A model generated the notes under the pieces. The model had not been told where the DNA came from, did no database searches, and was given only the letters and a program-made list of their open reading frames with translations. A DNA stretch of 16,317 nt, taken from JAXGPP01 sp964436865. Its GTDB lineage: Bacteria > Planctomycetota > Planctomycetia > Pirellulales > Thermoguttaceae. Location: contig CAYTFK010000143.1 of NCBI GenBank assembly GCA_964436865.1, positions 1 to 16,317 of the forward strand. Direction: 5' to 3'. Position numbers and translations under genes: made by a program. This document shows positions 7,901-15,296 of this stretch, piece after piece (the first letter of the stretch is position 1; the number at the start of each line of letters is the position of its first letter).

Positions 7901-8851
7901 TATCCCTGGCGGCAGATCGCCGAGACGATCATCCGCAGCGCTCTCTATCAGCAGGATCCAACAGGAGAGAACGTAGCGCTGTGGCCCGACAACATCAGCG
8001 CCATCACGAGCGAGAAGTGCGCATGGCTCTTCGGGCCGCGGCAGATACTGAGCAACATCTACCGGCTGATCGGCCGAGATGAGGAGCCGGCGACCGTGAC
8101 GGTCGGCAGCGTCCCCGAGCGGCTGCATATCAGTTCCACCGCCCATTTCGTCTCCACCGGTTGGCGCGACGGTCGACTGCGCGTCGAACTGAGCATTCCT
8201 GCGGGAGAGCAGGGAGTGGTGTTGATTTCCAATCTTGCCCGACCGGACGCCGTCCACCTGGATGGTCAGCCATTGGACGAACGCACAGCGGTGGAGGAGG
8301 GGCGCGAGTCGGGTTGGCGCTATGATGCCGGCTACGGCTATCTGACGGTTCGGATTGCCCATGACGGGCCGGCGCGGCTGGACATTGACGGGGCGGCCTA
8401 TTGTGAGGTCGAGCGGTTGCCCCAACCTGTGGACCGCATCGAGTTCCGGTTCAACGACTCGGCCGAAGGCTGGCAGGCGGCACACCACATTGCCGATCTC
8501 GCGGTGAACGACGGTGTGCTCGTCGGTACCATCAGCGGCAGCGATCCGTACCTGGTCCGCGGCATGGTCCAGGTCCGCGGCGACGATGTGCGAGCGATCC
8601 GCGTGAGGATGCGGGTTTCGACCGGGCAAAGCGCTCAGCTCTTCTGGACCACGCAGTCATCGCCCGGTTTCACCGAGGGCAAACAGTTCCCGTTTGCAGT
8701 CCAGGCGGATGGCCAATTCCACGAGTACCGGCTGGAAGTGGGCCGCCATCCGCAATGGTCGGGCCAGCAGATCTCCGGGTTGAGAATCGATCCGGTCGCC
8801 GGCCCGCCTTCGGGCGAGTTCGCCATCGACTACGTGGTGGGCGAGCCGTAA
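4937..8851 (+). CDS. Large secreted multidomain protein, probable polysaccharide-active enzyme
   Basis: The product is 1304 residues from ATG 4937, which has GGGAAG (4925-4930) six bases ahead; an ATG at 4916 would add seven residues with no such site. A signal peptide spans about 1-32. Residues 37-200 look like a jelly-roll carbohydrate-binding domain (NGSFEQLASNGFPADW, then GELLLDDVSYVE, as in CBM4/9-type modules). Residues 205-405 contain two CARDB/NEW3-like beta-domains. Residues 415-680 are a large beta-rich region. Residues 700-1050 are helical with paired aromatic and charged helices (DAVDAYLEAYWFSGDERWLR), as in (alpha/alpha)-toroid glycosidases and lyases. Residues 1055-1155 form a small beta-domain. 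Residues 1165-1304 form another sugar-binding-like sandwich beginning FRFNDSAEGW. A beta-sandwich plus alpha-toroid layout is known in several GH and PL families, but I cannot match this to one, and the catalytic residues are unknown. HELGPDNAFELG near residue 834 is a candidate active-site segment. The gene appears to be monocistronic. Confidence 0.75.
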   Translation: MRIAPALSCRHILFGLAITAGAVAVPVVVRGADEQPCTNGSFEQLASNGFPADWVPVGKGVEVSSDAHFGQRSLRLLRSADGDGVETGVNRANRRSGAANATGLIDRLKGGIDFWYKAVSADRAELNVYVIPMTERLLEYAGGRATYTVPAEHVGDGQWHHARLKYDFTGQPDVRFVHFAARIVGRSGELLLDDVSYVERVGAVLRFNKPRLEEDLQQPGRRATLFADVENVGDEMARELAVSLKLPTGLEAALVKAPMGELSPGARAIAAWLLEGARTDKAVVRLAATARGVQCSSSLPIAAGLAIRSFGAVRPVGMEGRPLPIECLLQNTGNAILVAPHVEFGLPDGRRTVVLDDIPPGQTRLATVDLIPGEQTLEQEVAVSVRAASAAEPISAATKVVVGAAGDLPAPSGKLQAVATDGYAILENELVRLAFRNNRFGFGPAELAVATAEGWQAVAWLPRLSRLVCRGENEQRQDIVITASRGERLDDPVGLRFQWSDSARGCVVEVRFTLGEGENTINVEHLLEAGHPLDVLAFEGPMIYALDRQEAVFPGLEWLVDDELSSSALDIAEDHADRIRYVPHPNLVTIPAIGVAGKAGTVGLVWDVHQRWDGQRDRPAAVFASPDRFGQQRSHLMGVFLPTVPEFVDPNQREAARPYRLNPNEPVRLRSRIVADGRTSDPLSAVDAWVAEHNFPPPAPIPRGSYENEIEFSMRAYLDSLWFAETKEWWTTKGGGPMSKKGRPTAFVADLLVGEMLSPDVETRRRCRERAEEVVSLIGGEARVDHQRFGSRADLSMAHPGQAAAVLAARHPDGTWRFDADLIGTGPFTGMDYHELGPDNAFELGTCARRAYEVLRYARIAGDAEAYRQMVRTLELMEQFRVPRAAQVWEVPVHTPDILAAADAVDAYLEAYWFSGDERWLRDAVRWARAGLPFVYFWDDPQEPFLVGSSIPVFGATWYRGSWFGRPVQWNGLRYSFALLKLAEHDASYPWRQIAETIIRSALYQQDPTGENVALWPDNISAITSEKCAWLFGPRQILSNIYRLIGRDEEPATVTVGSVPERLHISSTAHFVSTGWRDGRLRVELSIPAGEQGVVLISNLARPDAVHLDGQPLDERTAVEEGRESGWRYDAGYGYLTVRIAHDGPARLDIDGAAYCEVERLPQPVDRIEFRFNDSAEGWQAAHHIADLAVNDGVLVGTISGSDPYLVRGMVQVRGDDVRAIRVRMRVSTGQSAQLFWTTQSSPGFTEGKQFPFAVQADGQFHEYRLEVGRHPQWSGQQISGLRIDPVAGPPSGEFAIDYVVGEP

Positions 8852-8886
8852 TCCGCGTTCCACGGTGGGTTGCGATCGATAATGAA

Positions 8887-9702
8887 CTATCGAAGGGGCA
8901 GCAGAATCTCTCCCCGGCCCAGAGTTACCAGATCGCCGTGGAAGAGTTCCACCTCCGCCGACGCGATTCCGTCGGGCATTGGAAAGCGATGGCGGCCAAG
9001 CTCCGAGGCGAGGAGCGGGAGAAATGGTGGGCGGTAATGGCAGGCGTATCGGAATGTGGGGAGGAGGCGAGCCTGCTCGCTGCCGAACAACCCGATCGTG
9101 CCGCGACGCATGTTGGCTCCCGGCCGGATGCCGCAGGGGCCCAAGACCAGGAGCGTGCCCGCGATCATGTTCACGCCGGCGAAGTCGCCGGCCCCGCCCA
9201 CGGCGATAAGGCCGCGGCGCAGCGTGTGGCCGATCTCGTTGCCCGTCGTTCCTTCCACGAGAATTGTCCCGCCCGTCATGCCGCGTCGGCTGCCGCGATA
9301 AGCCGCGCCGACAAGGTGTCCAGCGCTTCCGCGGACATGGATCGTGCCGCCATGCATTTCGCCACCCACCCAGTCGCCGGCATCGCCTTCCACGACGATC
9401 GTTCCGGCGGTCATCTCGCTGCCGACATGCCGGCCGGCCGTACCCGCCACGCGTATCTCGCCGCCGTCCATCCGCGCACCGATCCAATGCACGCCAGCGA
9501 GTTCGCCCTGGAACTCGATTCGCCCATCGGCCGGATCGCCGGAGATCTGGAACAGTTCGCCGAGCGGCAGTCTCTCCTTGCCGTGAAACGCTTCCCAACG
9601 CTCTATCTCGGCCAAGTGCTTGTTTCGGACGGCCGAGGGAATGAGGCCTTCGACTTCTACGGGGATCGGCGTTCGGACGGTGTATTTGAGCAGCAGGGTC
9701 AT
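8887..9702 (-). CDS. fhcC: Formylmethanofuran dehydrogenase subunit C
   Basis: The product is 271 residues from ATG 9702. The frame extends upstream to 9801, but the family begins at about this Met (MTLLLKYTVRTPIPVEVEGL). From about residue 67 to 207 it carries six GxxGxxxG repeats (GTAGRHVG, GDAGDWVG, GSAGHLVG, GTTGNEIG, GGAGDFAG, GPCGIRPG), each followed by a short strand such as GGTIHVRG or AGTIVVEG. This is the right-handed beta-helix shared by FwdC/FmdC/FhcC and the C-terminal domain of glutamate synthase. In methylotrophs and planctomycetes FhcC is part of the formyltransferase/hydrolase complex that releases formate from formyl-H4MPT (established for the family). It lacks the extra domains of glutamate synthase, so that alternative is unlikely. 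The partner genes fhcA, fhcB and fhcD are not in the window. A DUF456 gene lies 144 bp upstream on the same strand. Confidence 0.88.
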   Translation of the reverse strand: MTLLLKYTVRTPIPVEVEGLIPSAVRNKHLAEIERWEAFHGKERLPLGELFQISGDPADGRIEFQGELAGVHWIGARMDGGEIRVAGTAGRHVGSEMTAGTIVVEGDAGDWVGGEMHGGTIHVRGSAGHLVGAAYRGSRRGMTGGTILVEGTTGNEIGHTLRRGLIAVGGAGDFAGVNMIAGTLLVLGPCGIRPGANMRRGTIGLFGSEQARLLPTFRYACHYRPPFLPLLASELGRHRFPMPDGIASAEVELFHGDLVTLGRGEILLPLR

Positions 9703-9846
9703 AGCTGGGATCCGCGAGGGGTCGGCAAGGGCCGTGTGGCGATCGGAGTGGAGGCGTCCGCCGCAATGGCCCCATTCTCCACGCGGGCCGACGGCATGCA
9801 AGAGTCGGGCTAATAGCCAGGCTTATCGCTGCAGGGCGTCGCTCGA

Positions 9847-10383
9847 CTACTCGAGCACCAGCGCCAAAGCTGCGACCGCGATCATCGCCGCGCCGGCGGC
9901 CACCTTGGCCAGCGTGCCGAACAGGCGTCCCCAGAAGGCCGCCTTGCCGATTTGCCAGCTCTCGCCAATCGCCCGCCCGCCCCGGCGCTCACCGACGATG
10001 GCTCCAACCATCGCCCCCAGGCTGGCGAAGAGCAAGGCCGCGACGACAGGCCCGACGATCGGAATGGGCACTCCCACCACCGCGCCGACGATCGCGCCGA
10101 TGAAGGAGCCAATCAGAGCCATGGCGGCGCCGCGACGGCTGGCTCCGGCCCGACTGGCGCCGAACATCGCCGCCACGAGTTCGAGCAGTTCTCCAAGAAC
10201 GGCCAACACTGCCAGCACCACCAGCACCGGCCAACCGATGACGGTCGGGCCCTCGGCGGGGGCGAACAGCACATAGATGGCTGCCGCCAGCAACATCAAC
10301 CAGTTGCCCGGCAAGCCGAAGAACGTTGCTGCCCAGCAGACAACGAGTACAAGAAACAGGATTACGGCGTAGAAGATGGCCAT
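9847..10383 (-). CDS. DUF456 family integral membrane protein
   Basis: The product is 178 residues from ATG 10383 (a longer frame to 10461 adds a basic, non-hydrophobic stretch). I see about six hydrophobic segments near residues 2-20, 26-42, 48-72, 86-105, 108-130 and 155-177. The pattern FFGLPGNWLMLLAA near the N-terminus, and the Gly-rich helix pair GSFIGAIVGAVVGVPIPIVGP with a following GAMVGAIVGE, are the marks of the DUF456 family of small inner-membrane proteins, whose function is unknown. The glycine-zipper spacing suggests tight helix packing or oligomerisation. It lies between fhcC and csrA on the same strand with gaps of more than 140 bp on both sides, so operon membership is uncertain. 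No strong ribosome binding site is seen (gtggggcag just before the start). Confidence 0.82.
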   Translation of the reverse strand: MAIFYAVILFLVLVVCWAATFFGLPGNWLMLLAAAIYVLFAPAEGPTVIGWPVLVVLAVLAVLGELLELVAAMFGASRAGASRRGAAMALIGSFIGAIVGAVVGVPIPIVGPVVAALLFASLGAMVGAIVGERRGGRAIGESWQIGKAAFWGRLFGTLAKVAAGAAMIAVAALALVLE

Positions 10384-10526
10384 CGCTGCCCCACTGGGCC
10401 CCTGCAATCGAGACACCGCCAAGCGGAGCCTTCGATTGACGACTGGATGGGAAGCGAGCACGCGGGCGACAGCTCACGCCGCAAAGCCAAGCTCCGCCAA
10501 CATCCCATTCGTCTTCAATGCAAACT

Positions 10527-10883
10527 TCAATAACCGCTGATCGCGGCCGCCGCGGGCATCGATGACGTGCCCGGCAATTCGACCGGCATCCGGTCGGTCT
10601 TGGGCTCGCTGCCGCGGCGAATATGGCTCAGCGGGCGCTTCGATGACGGTTCACCCGTCTCGCGGCGCGCTGTCTGTTTTCGGCTGACCCGTCGCGGCGA
10701 CGAGCAGGCACAAGCCTTCTCTTCGGCGCGAAGCGATTCGCGGATCTCGCTGCGATGAATGGGAACATCGGCCGGAGCCTGAATCGCCAGCCGGACGCGG
10801 TTCCCGCTGATGGCTGCCACAGTGACGATGATGTTATCGCCAATGATCAGCTTTTCGCTTTGCTTCCTGCTCAGTACCAGCAT
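10527..10883 (-). CDS. csrA: CsrA-type carbon storage regulator with an unusual C-terminal tail
   Basis: Residues 1-56 are a canonical CsrA/RsmA RNA-binding domain (MLVLSRKQSEKLIIGDNI, then VRLAIQAPADVPIHRSEI). Leu4, Arg6 and the Arg equivalent to E. coli Arg44 (in VPIHRSEI) are all kept, so GGA-motif RNA binding should be intact. The start at ATG 10883 gives the standard MLVLSRK end and seven-base spacing from GGAAGGG; an ATG directly before it (10886) is only four bases away from that site. The usual protein is 60-80 residues, but this one has 118: a tail of about 60 residues is rich in Arg, Ser, Pro and Lys (RRVSRKQTARRETGEPSSKR) and looks disordered. CsrA normally represses translation by blocking ribosome binding sites. 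No flagellar genes or fliW partner are nearby. The tail may be real or a consequence of a lost stop codon. Confidence 0.88.
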   Translation of the reverse strand: MLVLSRKQSEKLIIGDNIIVTVAAISGNRVRLAIQAPADVPIHRSEIRESLRAEEKACACSSPRRVSRKQTARRETGEPSSKRPLSHIRRGSEPKTDRMPVELPGTSSMPAAAAISGY

Positions 10884-10886
10884 CAT

Positions 10887-10901
10887 TACGCCCTTCCGTG
10901 G
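10887..10901 (-). promoter_or_regulatory. Ribosome binding site of csrA
   Basis: On the minus strand GGAAGGG lies seven bases before ATG 10883 and four before ATG 10886, favouring the second Met. It contains a GGA, the core of CsrA target sites, which makes autoregulation conceivable (inference). Confidence 0.5.
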
Positions 10902-11388
10902 TTAGATCTTGGAATTCCCCGTGTGATGCCACAGTTGTACTCGCGCAGGCCACAATCGATTCTAGGGGAGAGCCCTGCTAGGGTGTGAGAAAATTCCCTA
11001 CCCCCCTATAGATACAAGGGCGGTCGGGGCGACCTGCGACCACCGCTCCCGCAGTCGAGCCGCAACACGTTGGGAATGCGAGCACAGACGCTTCGAACGT
11101 TGTTGGGGATGCTCGATGATTGCAGCACCTCGGCGCCTCCAGTAGCATGATTCCAATTGAGCAGTTGATACGATCCAAGCGTGAAAGCGCAAGTCATTGT
11201 GTGGAAATGATTTACAGGAAATCGGGTTCCACTTAGGCCACCCTGCTGTTAAGTTCGTGTCGTGGTTTGCTGTTAAGGAGCCACTTGGCCTTGAGGCACG
11301 AATCGCTCGCTGGCGGACGTCGCGCAGGCGGCTGATGGTTTTGCCGTTGACGCGAGGCCACGCCACGCGTGCTTGGGAGACTTCCGTG
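10887..11388. other. About 500 bp intergenic region between divergent csrA and the DUF4838 operon
   Basis: I see no gene here. An open frame runs in from 11197 ahead of the DUF4838 gene, but its 64 codons give a basic, non-signal sequence and have no ribosome binding site. An AT-rich island (10989-11015, including tatagatac) could hold a promoter for either strand. A weak plus-strand candidate is TTGCAG 11121-11126 with TAGCAT 11144-11149 (17-base spacing). No terminator or known RNA structure is evident. Confidence 0.5.
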
Positions 11389-13344
11389 ATGCGAACATGG
11401 TGTGTGCTGGCGGGCTTGGCCGCGGTCATTGGCTCTTCGGCGACGGGCGCGGAGGTGCTGATCGTTGATGAGGGCCAGCCCAAAGCGGTGATCGTCCTGG
11501 CCGCGGCGCCTTCGCCGGCGGCGCGCCAGGCGGCGGAGATGGTCCGCGGCCACCTGCGCGAGATGTCGGGGGCAACAATCGAGATTCGCCGCGAGAACGA
11601 GCTTGGCGAGGCCTCTGGGGCTCAAATTCTCATTGGCCAGAGCCGGCCCACCGAGGCGCTGGGTTTGGGCGACGCAGGACTTCGCCCGGGCGGCATCCGC
11701 ATCAAGACGATGCCGGGGGCGGTGGCGGTCTACGGGTTGGACGACAAGACGCCGACCGACCCGTCGGGCACGCTCCACGCCGCCACCGTGTTGTTGGAAC
11801 GGTTGGGCTGCCGCTATTTGTGGCCCGGCCGCTTGGGCAAGATTGTCCCCAAGCGGTCTACGGTAGTGATTAGCGATGTCGACATCACTTACAACCCCGC
11901 TATCATCCAGCGTCGCATCCGCAGCCTCGGCTACAGCGACCGACTCCAGCAAGGGCTCGACCGCCTGGGCGTCACGAAGGAGGACTACCAGCGCCGCTTC
12001 GGAGAGGCGACCGACTCGGGGCTGGCCGATCCGGGTTGGTTCGGCTGGCAATGCCTGGGCGGGAGCATGAATCTGCGCGCGGGGCATGCTTTCGGGCACT
12101 ACTGGGAGGCGTATCACCAGCAGCATCCCGAGTGGTTCGCCCTTCAGCCCAATGGCTCGCGGGAGCATGTGGGCGGCCCGGAACGGGCGAGGCTCTGCAA
12201 GACGAATCCCGAGTTGATCGCGACAATCGTCCGTGAGAAGATCGCCGAGTTGGACGCCGATCCGTCGCGACCGAGCGTCTCGATCTCTCCCAACGATGGC
12301 GGGCCGAGCACGTTCTGCATGTGCGACCGCTGCCGCCAGCTCGACCCTGCCGAGGGGCGCAAGATCGAGTTGCACTACGACGACAGGTCCGGCGGCCGGA
12401 TGGAGCGGAAGTATTTTGAGTACGTTTCGCTCACTGATCGCATGTGCTGGTTCTATAACGCGGTCGCCGAAGGAGTAGTGCGAAGCTATCCTGATGCCCT
12501 GCTGGTCGCCGATGCTTACAGCGTCTACTCAGCGCCGCCCGTGCGGGCGAAGCTGCATCCGAATATCGTTATCCGCTTCGTGCCGATGACGTATCTCTCG
12601 GACGAGGGACGCCATCGCGCCCTCGCCGATTGGGACGCCTGGGCAGCGGCGGCCAGCCAAATCTACTTCCGGCCCAATGTGCTCAACGGCGGTCGCCGCG
12701 ACGGCACGCCGCTGATTTTCGTCCACAAGCTGGCGAAAGACCTTCGCTATCTGGCCGGCCATCGCATGGTCGGCACCGACTTCGACTCCTGCCTGCACAA
12801 TTGGGCAACACACGGCTTGAACTACTACGTGCTCGCCCGGCTGCTTTGGGATCCCGAACAGGATGTCGATGCGATCGTCGACGACTACTGCCGCTCGGGA
12901 TTCGGTCCCGCGGCCGACACGGTGAAGCGATACCTGCTGCGGATCGAGGAGTTGACCGATTCAATCGCACGCAGCACGGCCAGCGATGACTTCAGAGAGG
13001 TCGACGTCACCGCCCCATACACCCCCGAAGTCGTGGACGAGCTTCGCGGCCTGCTCAGCGACGCCACCCGGGCGGTCGGCGGCGATGAGCCGGTATGCGC
13101 ACGAATCGAATTCCTGCGCCAGGGGCTGGAGTTCACCACCGGACAGGCGGCCCTGAACCGTTTGCTGGCCGACCGCAATCCATTGGATCGCGCCGAAGCG
13201 AAGACTCTGCTCGATGAGCACCACCGGCGGATGCGCGAGATTTTCGACGAGCATCATCTGGCGGTAAACGTTGCCTATGTCATGTGGGGCAGCGGAGCGT
13301 ACTGGAAGCGGCTGGGTTGGCAATGGCCCGAACCAGAGAAATAG
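11389..13344 (+). CDS. Secreted DUF4838 domain protein, carbohydrate-active-like
   Basis: The product is 651 residues from ATG 11389, eight bases after GGGAGA (11375-11380). The start gives a clean signal peptide (MRTWCVLAGLAAVIGSSATG, cleavage near residue 21). Residues 22-165 resemble the N-terminal beta-alpha-beta domain found before GH20 and GH67 catalytic barrels (GAQILIGQSRPTEA, GTLHAATVLLERLGCRYLWPG). Residues about 235-510 match DUF4838 (YHQQHPEWFALQPNG, SISPNDGGPSTFCMCDRC, then FVHKLAKDLRYLAGHRMVG and THGLNYYVLARLLWDP). A CxCxxC cluster (Cys310, Cys312, Cys315) may bind a metal or form disulfides. The biochemical activity is not known to me; a glycosidase-like barrel is the most plausible. 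It is the first gene of an apparent operon: its stop codon overlaps the ribosome binding site of the next gene. Confidence 0.85.
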   Translation: MRTWCVLAGLAAVIGSSATGAEVLIVDEGQPKAVIVLAAAPSPAARQAAEMVRGHLREMSGATIEIRRENELGEASGAQILIGQSRPTEALGLGDAGLRPGGIRIKTMPGAVAVYGLDDKTPTDPSGTLHAATVLLERLGCRYLWPGRLGKIVPKRSTVVISDVDITYNPAIIQRRIRSLGYSDRLQQGLDRLGVTKEDYQRRFGEATDSGLADPGWFGWQCLGGSMNLRAGHAFGHYWEAYHQQHPEWFALQPNGSREHVGGPERARLCKTNPELIATIVREKIAELDADPSRPSVSISPNDGGPSTFCMCDRCRQLDPAEGRKIELHYDDRSGGRMERKYFEYVSLTDRMCWFYNAVAEGVVRSYPDALLVADAYSVYSAPPVRAKLHPNIVIRFVPMTYLSDEGRHRALADWDAWAAAASQIYFRPNVLNGGRRDGTPLIFVHKLAKDLRYLAGHRMVGTDFDSCLHNWATHGLNYYVLARLLWDPEQDVDAIVDDYCRSGFGPAADTVKRYLLRIEELTDSIARSTASDDFREVDVTAPYTPEVVDELRGLLSDATRAVGGDEPVCARIEFLRQGLEFTTGQAALNRLLADRNPLDRAEAKTLLDEHHRRMREIFDEHHLAVNVAYVMWGSGAYWKRLGWQWPEPEK

Positions 13345-13347
13345 GAG
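13343..13347 (+). promoter_or_regulatory. Ribosome binding site overlapping the upstream stop codon
   Basis: AGGAG shares two bases with the TAG (13342-13344) of the DUF4838 gene and lies six bases before ATG 13354. This favours 13354 over the GTG at 13351 and indicates translational coupling of the two genes. Confidence 0.75.
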
Positions 13348-13353
13348 CAAGTG

Positions 13354-15280
13354 ATGGCCAGTTCTCGGTTGTCGATCGTTCTGCTGGGATTCTCATTGGC
13401 CGCTGCTGCCGTCTACGGCCAGGAGTCGGCGCCCGATGCGGGCCGCGGCGAAAGGATGCTGGCGGCGTATTTTGCCGATGAGACCGCCCGGCTCGCCGAG
13501 CGTTGCCTGGCGGACATCGAGTCGATTGAGGATTGGGAGGCAAACAAAGGCGAGTACCGCCGCCAACTGCTGGAGATGCTATCGCTCGATCCGCTGCCCG
13601 AGCGGAGCGATCTCAAGGCGGCGATCACTGGCCGGATCGAGCGCGACGATATCATTGTCGAGAAGCTGCACTTCCAGTCGCGGCCCGGGTTGTACGTCAC
13701 CGGCAACCTCTATCTGCCGCGCGAGCGCCAGGGGCGCATCCCCGCAATTCTCTACGTTTGCGGCCACGGCGGGGTGAAGAAGGACGGCGTGAGCTACGGC
13801 AACAAGGCCAGCTATCAGCACCACGGCGTGTGGTTCGCACGCCACGGCTACGCCTGCCTGATGATCGACACCCTCCAACTCGGCGAGATCGAGGGGATTC
13901 ACCACGGAACCTATCGCTACGGCATGTGGTGGTGGGCAAACCGCGGCTACACGCCGGCCGGCGTCGAGGCCTGGAACTGCATCCGGGCGCTCGACTACCT
14001 CGAGACGCGCGAGGAGATCGATCCCGAGCGGTTCGGTGTGACCGGGCGATCCGGCGGAGGCGCGTATAGCTGGTGGATCGCGGCGATTGACGACCGCATC
14101 AAGGCCGCCGTACCCGTGGCGGGCATCACCGACCTGGAGAACCATGTGGTCGATGGCTGCGTCGAGGGGCACTGCGACTGCATGTACTTCGTCAACACTT
14201 TCGGCTGGGACTACCCCTTGGTGGCTGCCCTGGTCGCGCCGCGGCCCTTGATGATCGGCAATAGCGACGCCGACCGGATCTTTCCGCTCAACGGCGTGCA
14301 GCGGACCTATGAGAAGGCGCGGCGGATCTACGAGCTTCACGGCGCCGCCGACAAGATCACGCTCAATATCACGCCCGGCCCGCACAAGGACACGCCCGAA
14401 CTCCGCGTGCCCGCCTTCCGCTGGTTCGACAAGCACCTGATGGGGATCGAGCGTGAGATTGAGGATTACAGCGAGAAACCGTTCACGCCCGATGAACTCA
14501 GAGTCTTCAAGGAATTGCCGGCCGACCAGCGGAACACGACCGCCCACGAGTGGTTTGTGCCTGCCGCGGCCCCGCCGGAACCTCCCAAGACGGCCGATGA
14601 GTGGGCCGCGACTCGCGACGCCTGGCGGGCATCGCTCGACGAAAAAGTGTTTCGCGCCTGGCCCGGCGAGCCGGAACCGCTCGACGTGGCGGAGGTCTTC
14701 TCCGCCGAACGCGACGGCATTCGCCTGAGCGCATACGATTTCACCAGCCAGGGCCCGGTGCGGCTGCGAATCTACCTCGCGNNNNNNNNNNNNNNNNNNN
14801 NNNNNNNNNNNNNNNNNNNNNNNNNNNNNNNNNNNNNNNNNNNNNNNNNNNNNNNNNNNNNNNNNNNNNNNNNNNNNNNNNCTGCTCCTCGGCCAGTCGC
14901 TCGAAAGCGCCCAGATCTGGGATATTCGCCGGGCGATCCAGACATTGCGAGACATTGACCGCCTCAAGGACGTTCCGATGATGCTCGTCGGCGATCGTGA
15001 GGGGACCGACGCGCTGGCCCTCTACGCCTCGCTCTACGAGCCCGGCCTGGCGAGCGTCGCCGTTCAACTCCCCTCGCCGAGCCATCGCGAGGGCCCCGTT
15101 CTGCTCAACGTGAGCCGTTACCTGGAACTGCCGCAAGTGCTCGCGTTGGCCGCCGAGCGATCGCCCGTAGCGCTCCGCACGTCGACAATCGACGACTGGG
15201 CGTACGCGCTCGACACGGCCCGCGCACTCGGCTGGCCCGCCCGCCAGCTCGAAGTCAGCCAACTTTCCAGCCCTGATTGA
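13354..15280 (+). CDS. Secreted alpha/beta-hydrolase, acetyl-xylan-esterase-like (interrupted by assembly gap)
   Basis: 476 residues are readable before the N-run and 132 after it. A signal peptide spans about 1-23 (SIVLLGFSLAAAAVYGQ). The catalytic elements all lie before the gap: oxyanion-type CGHGG (136-140), nucleophile GRSGG with Ser233, an acid in GNSDADRIFP (Asp305 or Asp307) and the base His344 in TPGPHKDTP. The fold and order match the AXE1/dienelactone-hydrolase-like esterases common in planctomycetes. After the gap the coding frame changes from frame 1 to frame 2 and ends at TGA 15278-15280 with a Rossmann-like second domain (MMLVGDREGTDALALYASLY). The shift is explained by the placeholder gap, not necessarily by a mutation. 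Removal of acetyl groups from xylan or a similar glycan is a family-based guess; a peptidase is less likely. It is translationally coupled to the DUF4838 gene. Confidence 0.8.
14782..14881. other. Assembly gap of 100 N inside the hydrolase gene
   Basis: Exactly 100 N, the usual placeholder for a gap of unknown size. Reading frames on the two sides agree only if the missing length is a multiple of three, which 100 is not, so the true length differs. Confidence 0.97.
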
Positions 15281-15296
15281 TCCACCACTGTCCACC

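Noticed and set aside
5222..8629. A 1135-codon open frame antisense to the large secreted protein gene
   Set aside because: It has no domain, signal peptide or ribosome binding site, is very rich in Arg, His and Pro, and lies wholly opposite a protein with clear domain structure; long antisense frames are expected in GC-rich coding DNA.
8755..9813. A 352-codon plus-strand frame opposite fhcC
   Set aside because: The minus strand encodes six clean GxxGxxxG repeats of a known family, while the plus-strand product has no recognisable features and would overlap the end of the 1304-residue protein.
11197..11388. 64-residue N-terminal extension of the DUF4838 protein
   Set aside because: The internal ATG at 11389 has a ribosome binding site and begins a clean signal peptide; the extension is basic and unlike the family.
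11233..12375. Antisense frame of 380 codons opposite the DUF4838 gene
   Set aside because: Composition is Arg/Ala/Gln/Leu-rich without a domain; it is a shadow of the sense gene.
13579..14967. Antisense frame of 462 codons opposite the alpha/beta-hydrolase
   Set aside because: It spans the N-run, has no motif, and the sense strand shows a full catalytic triad.
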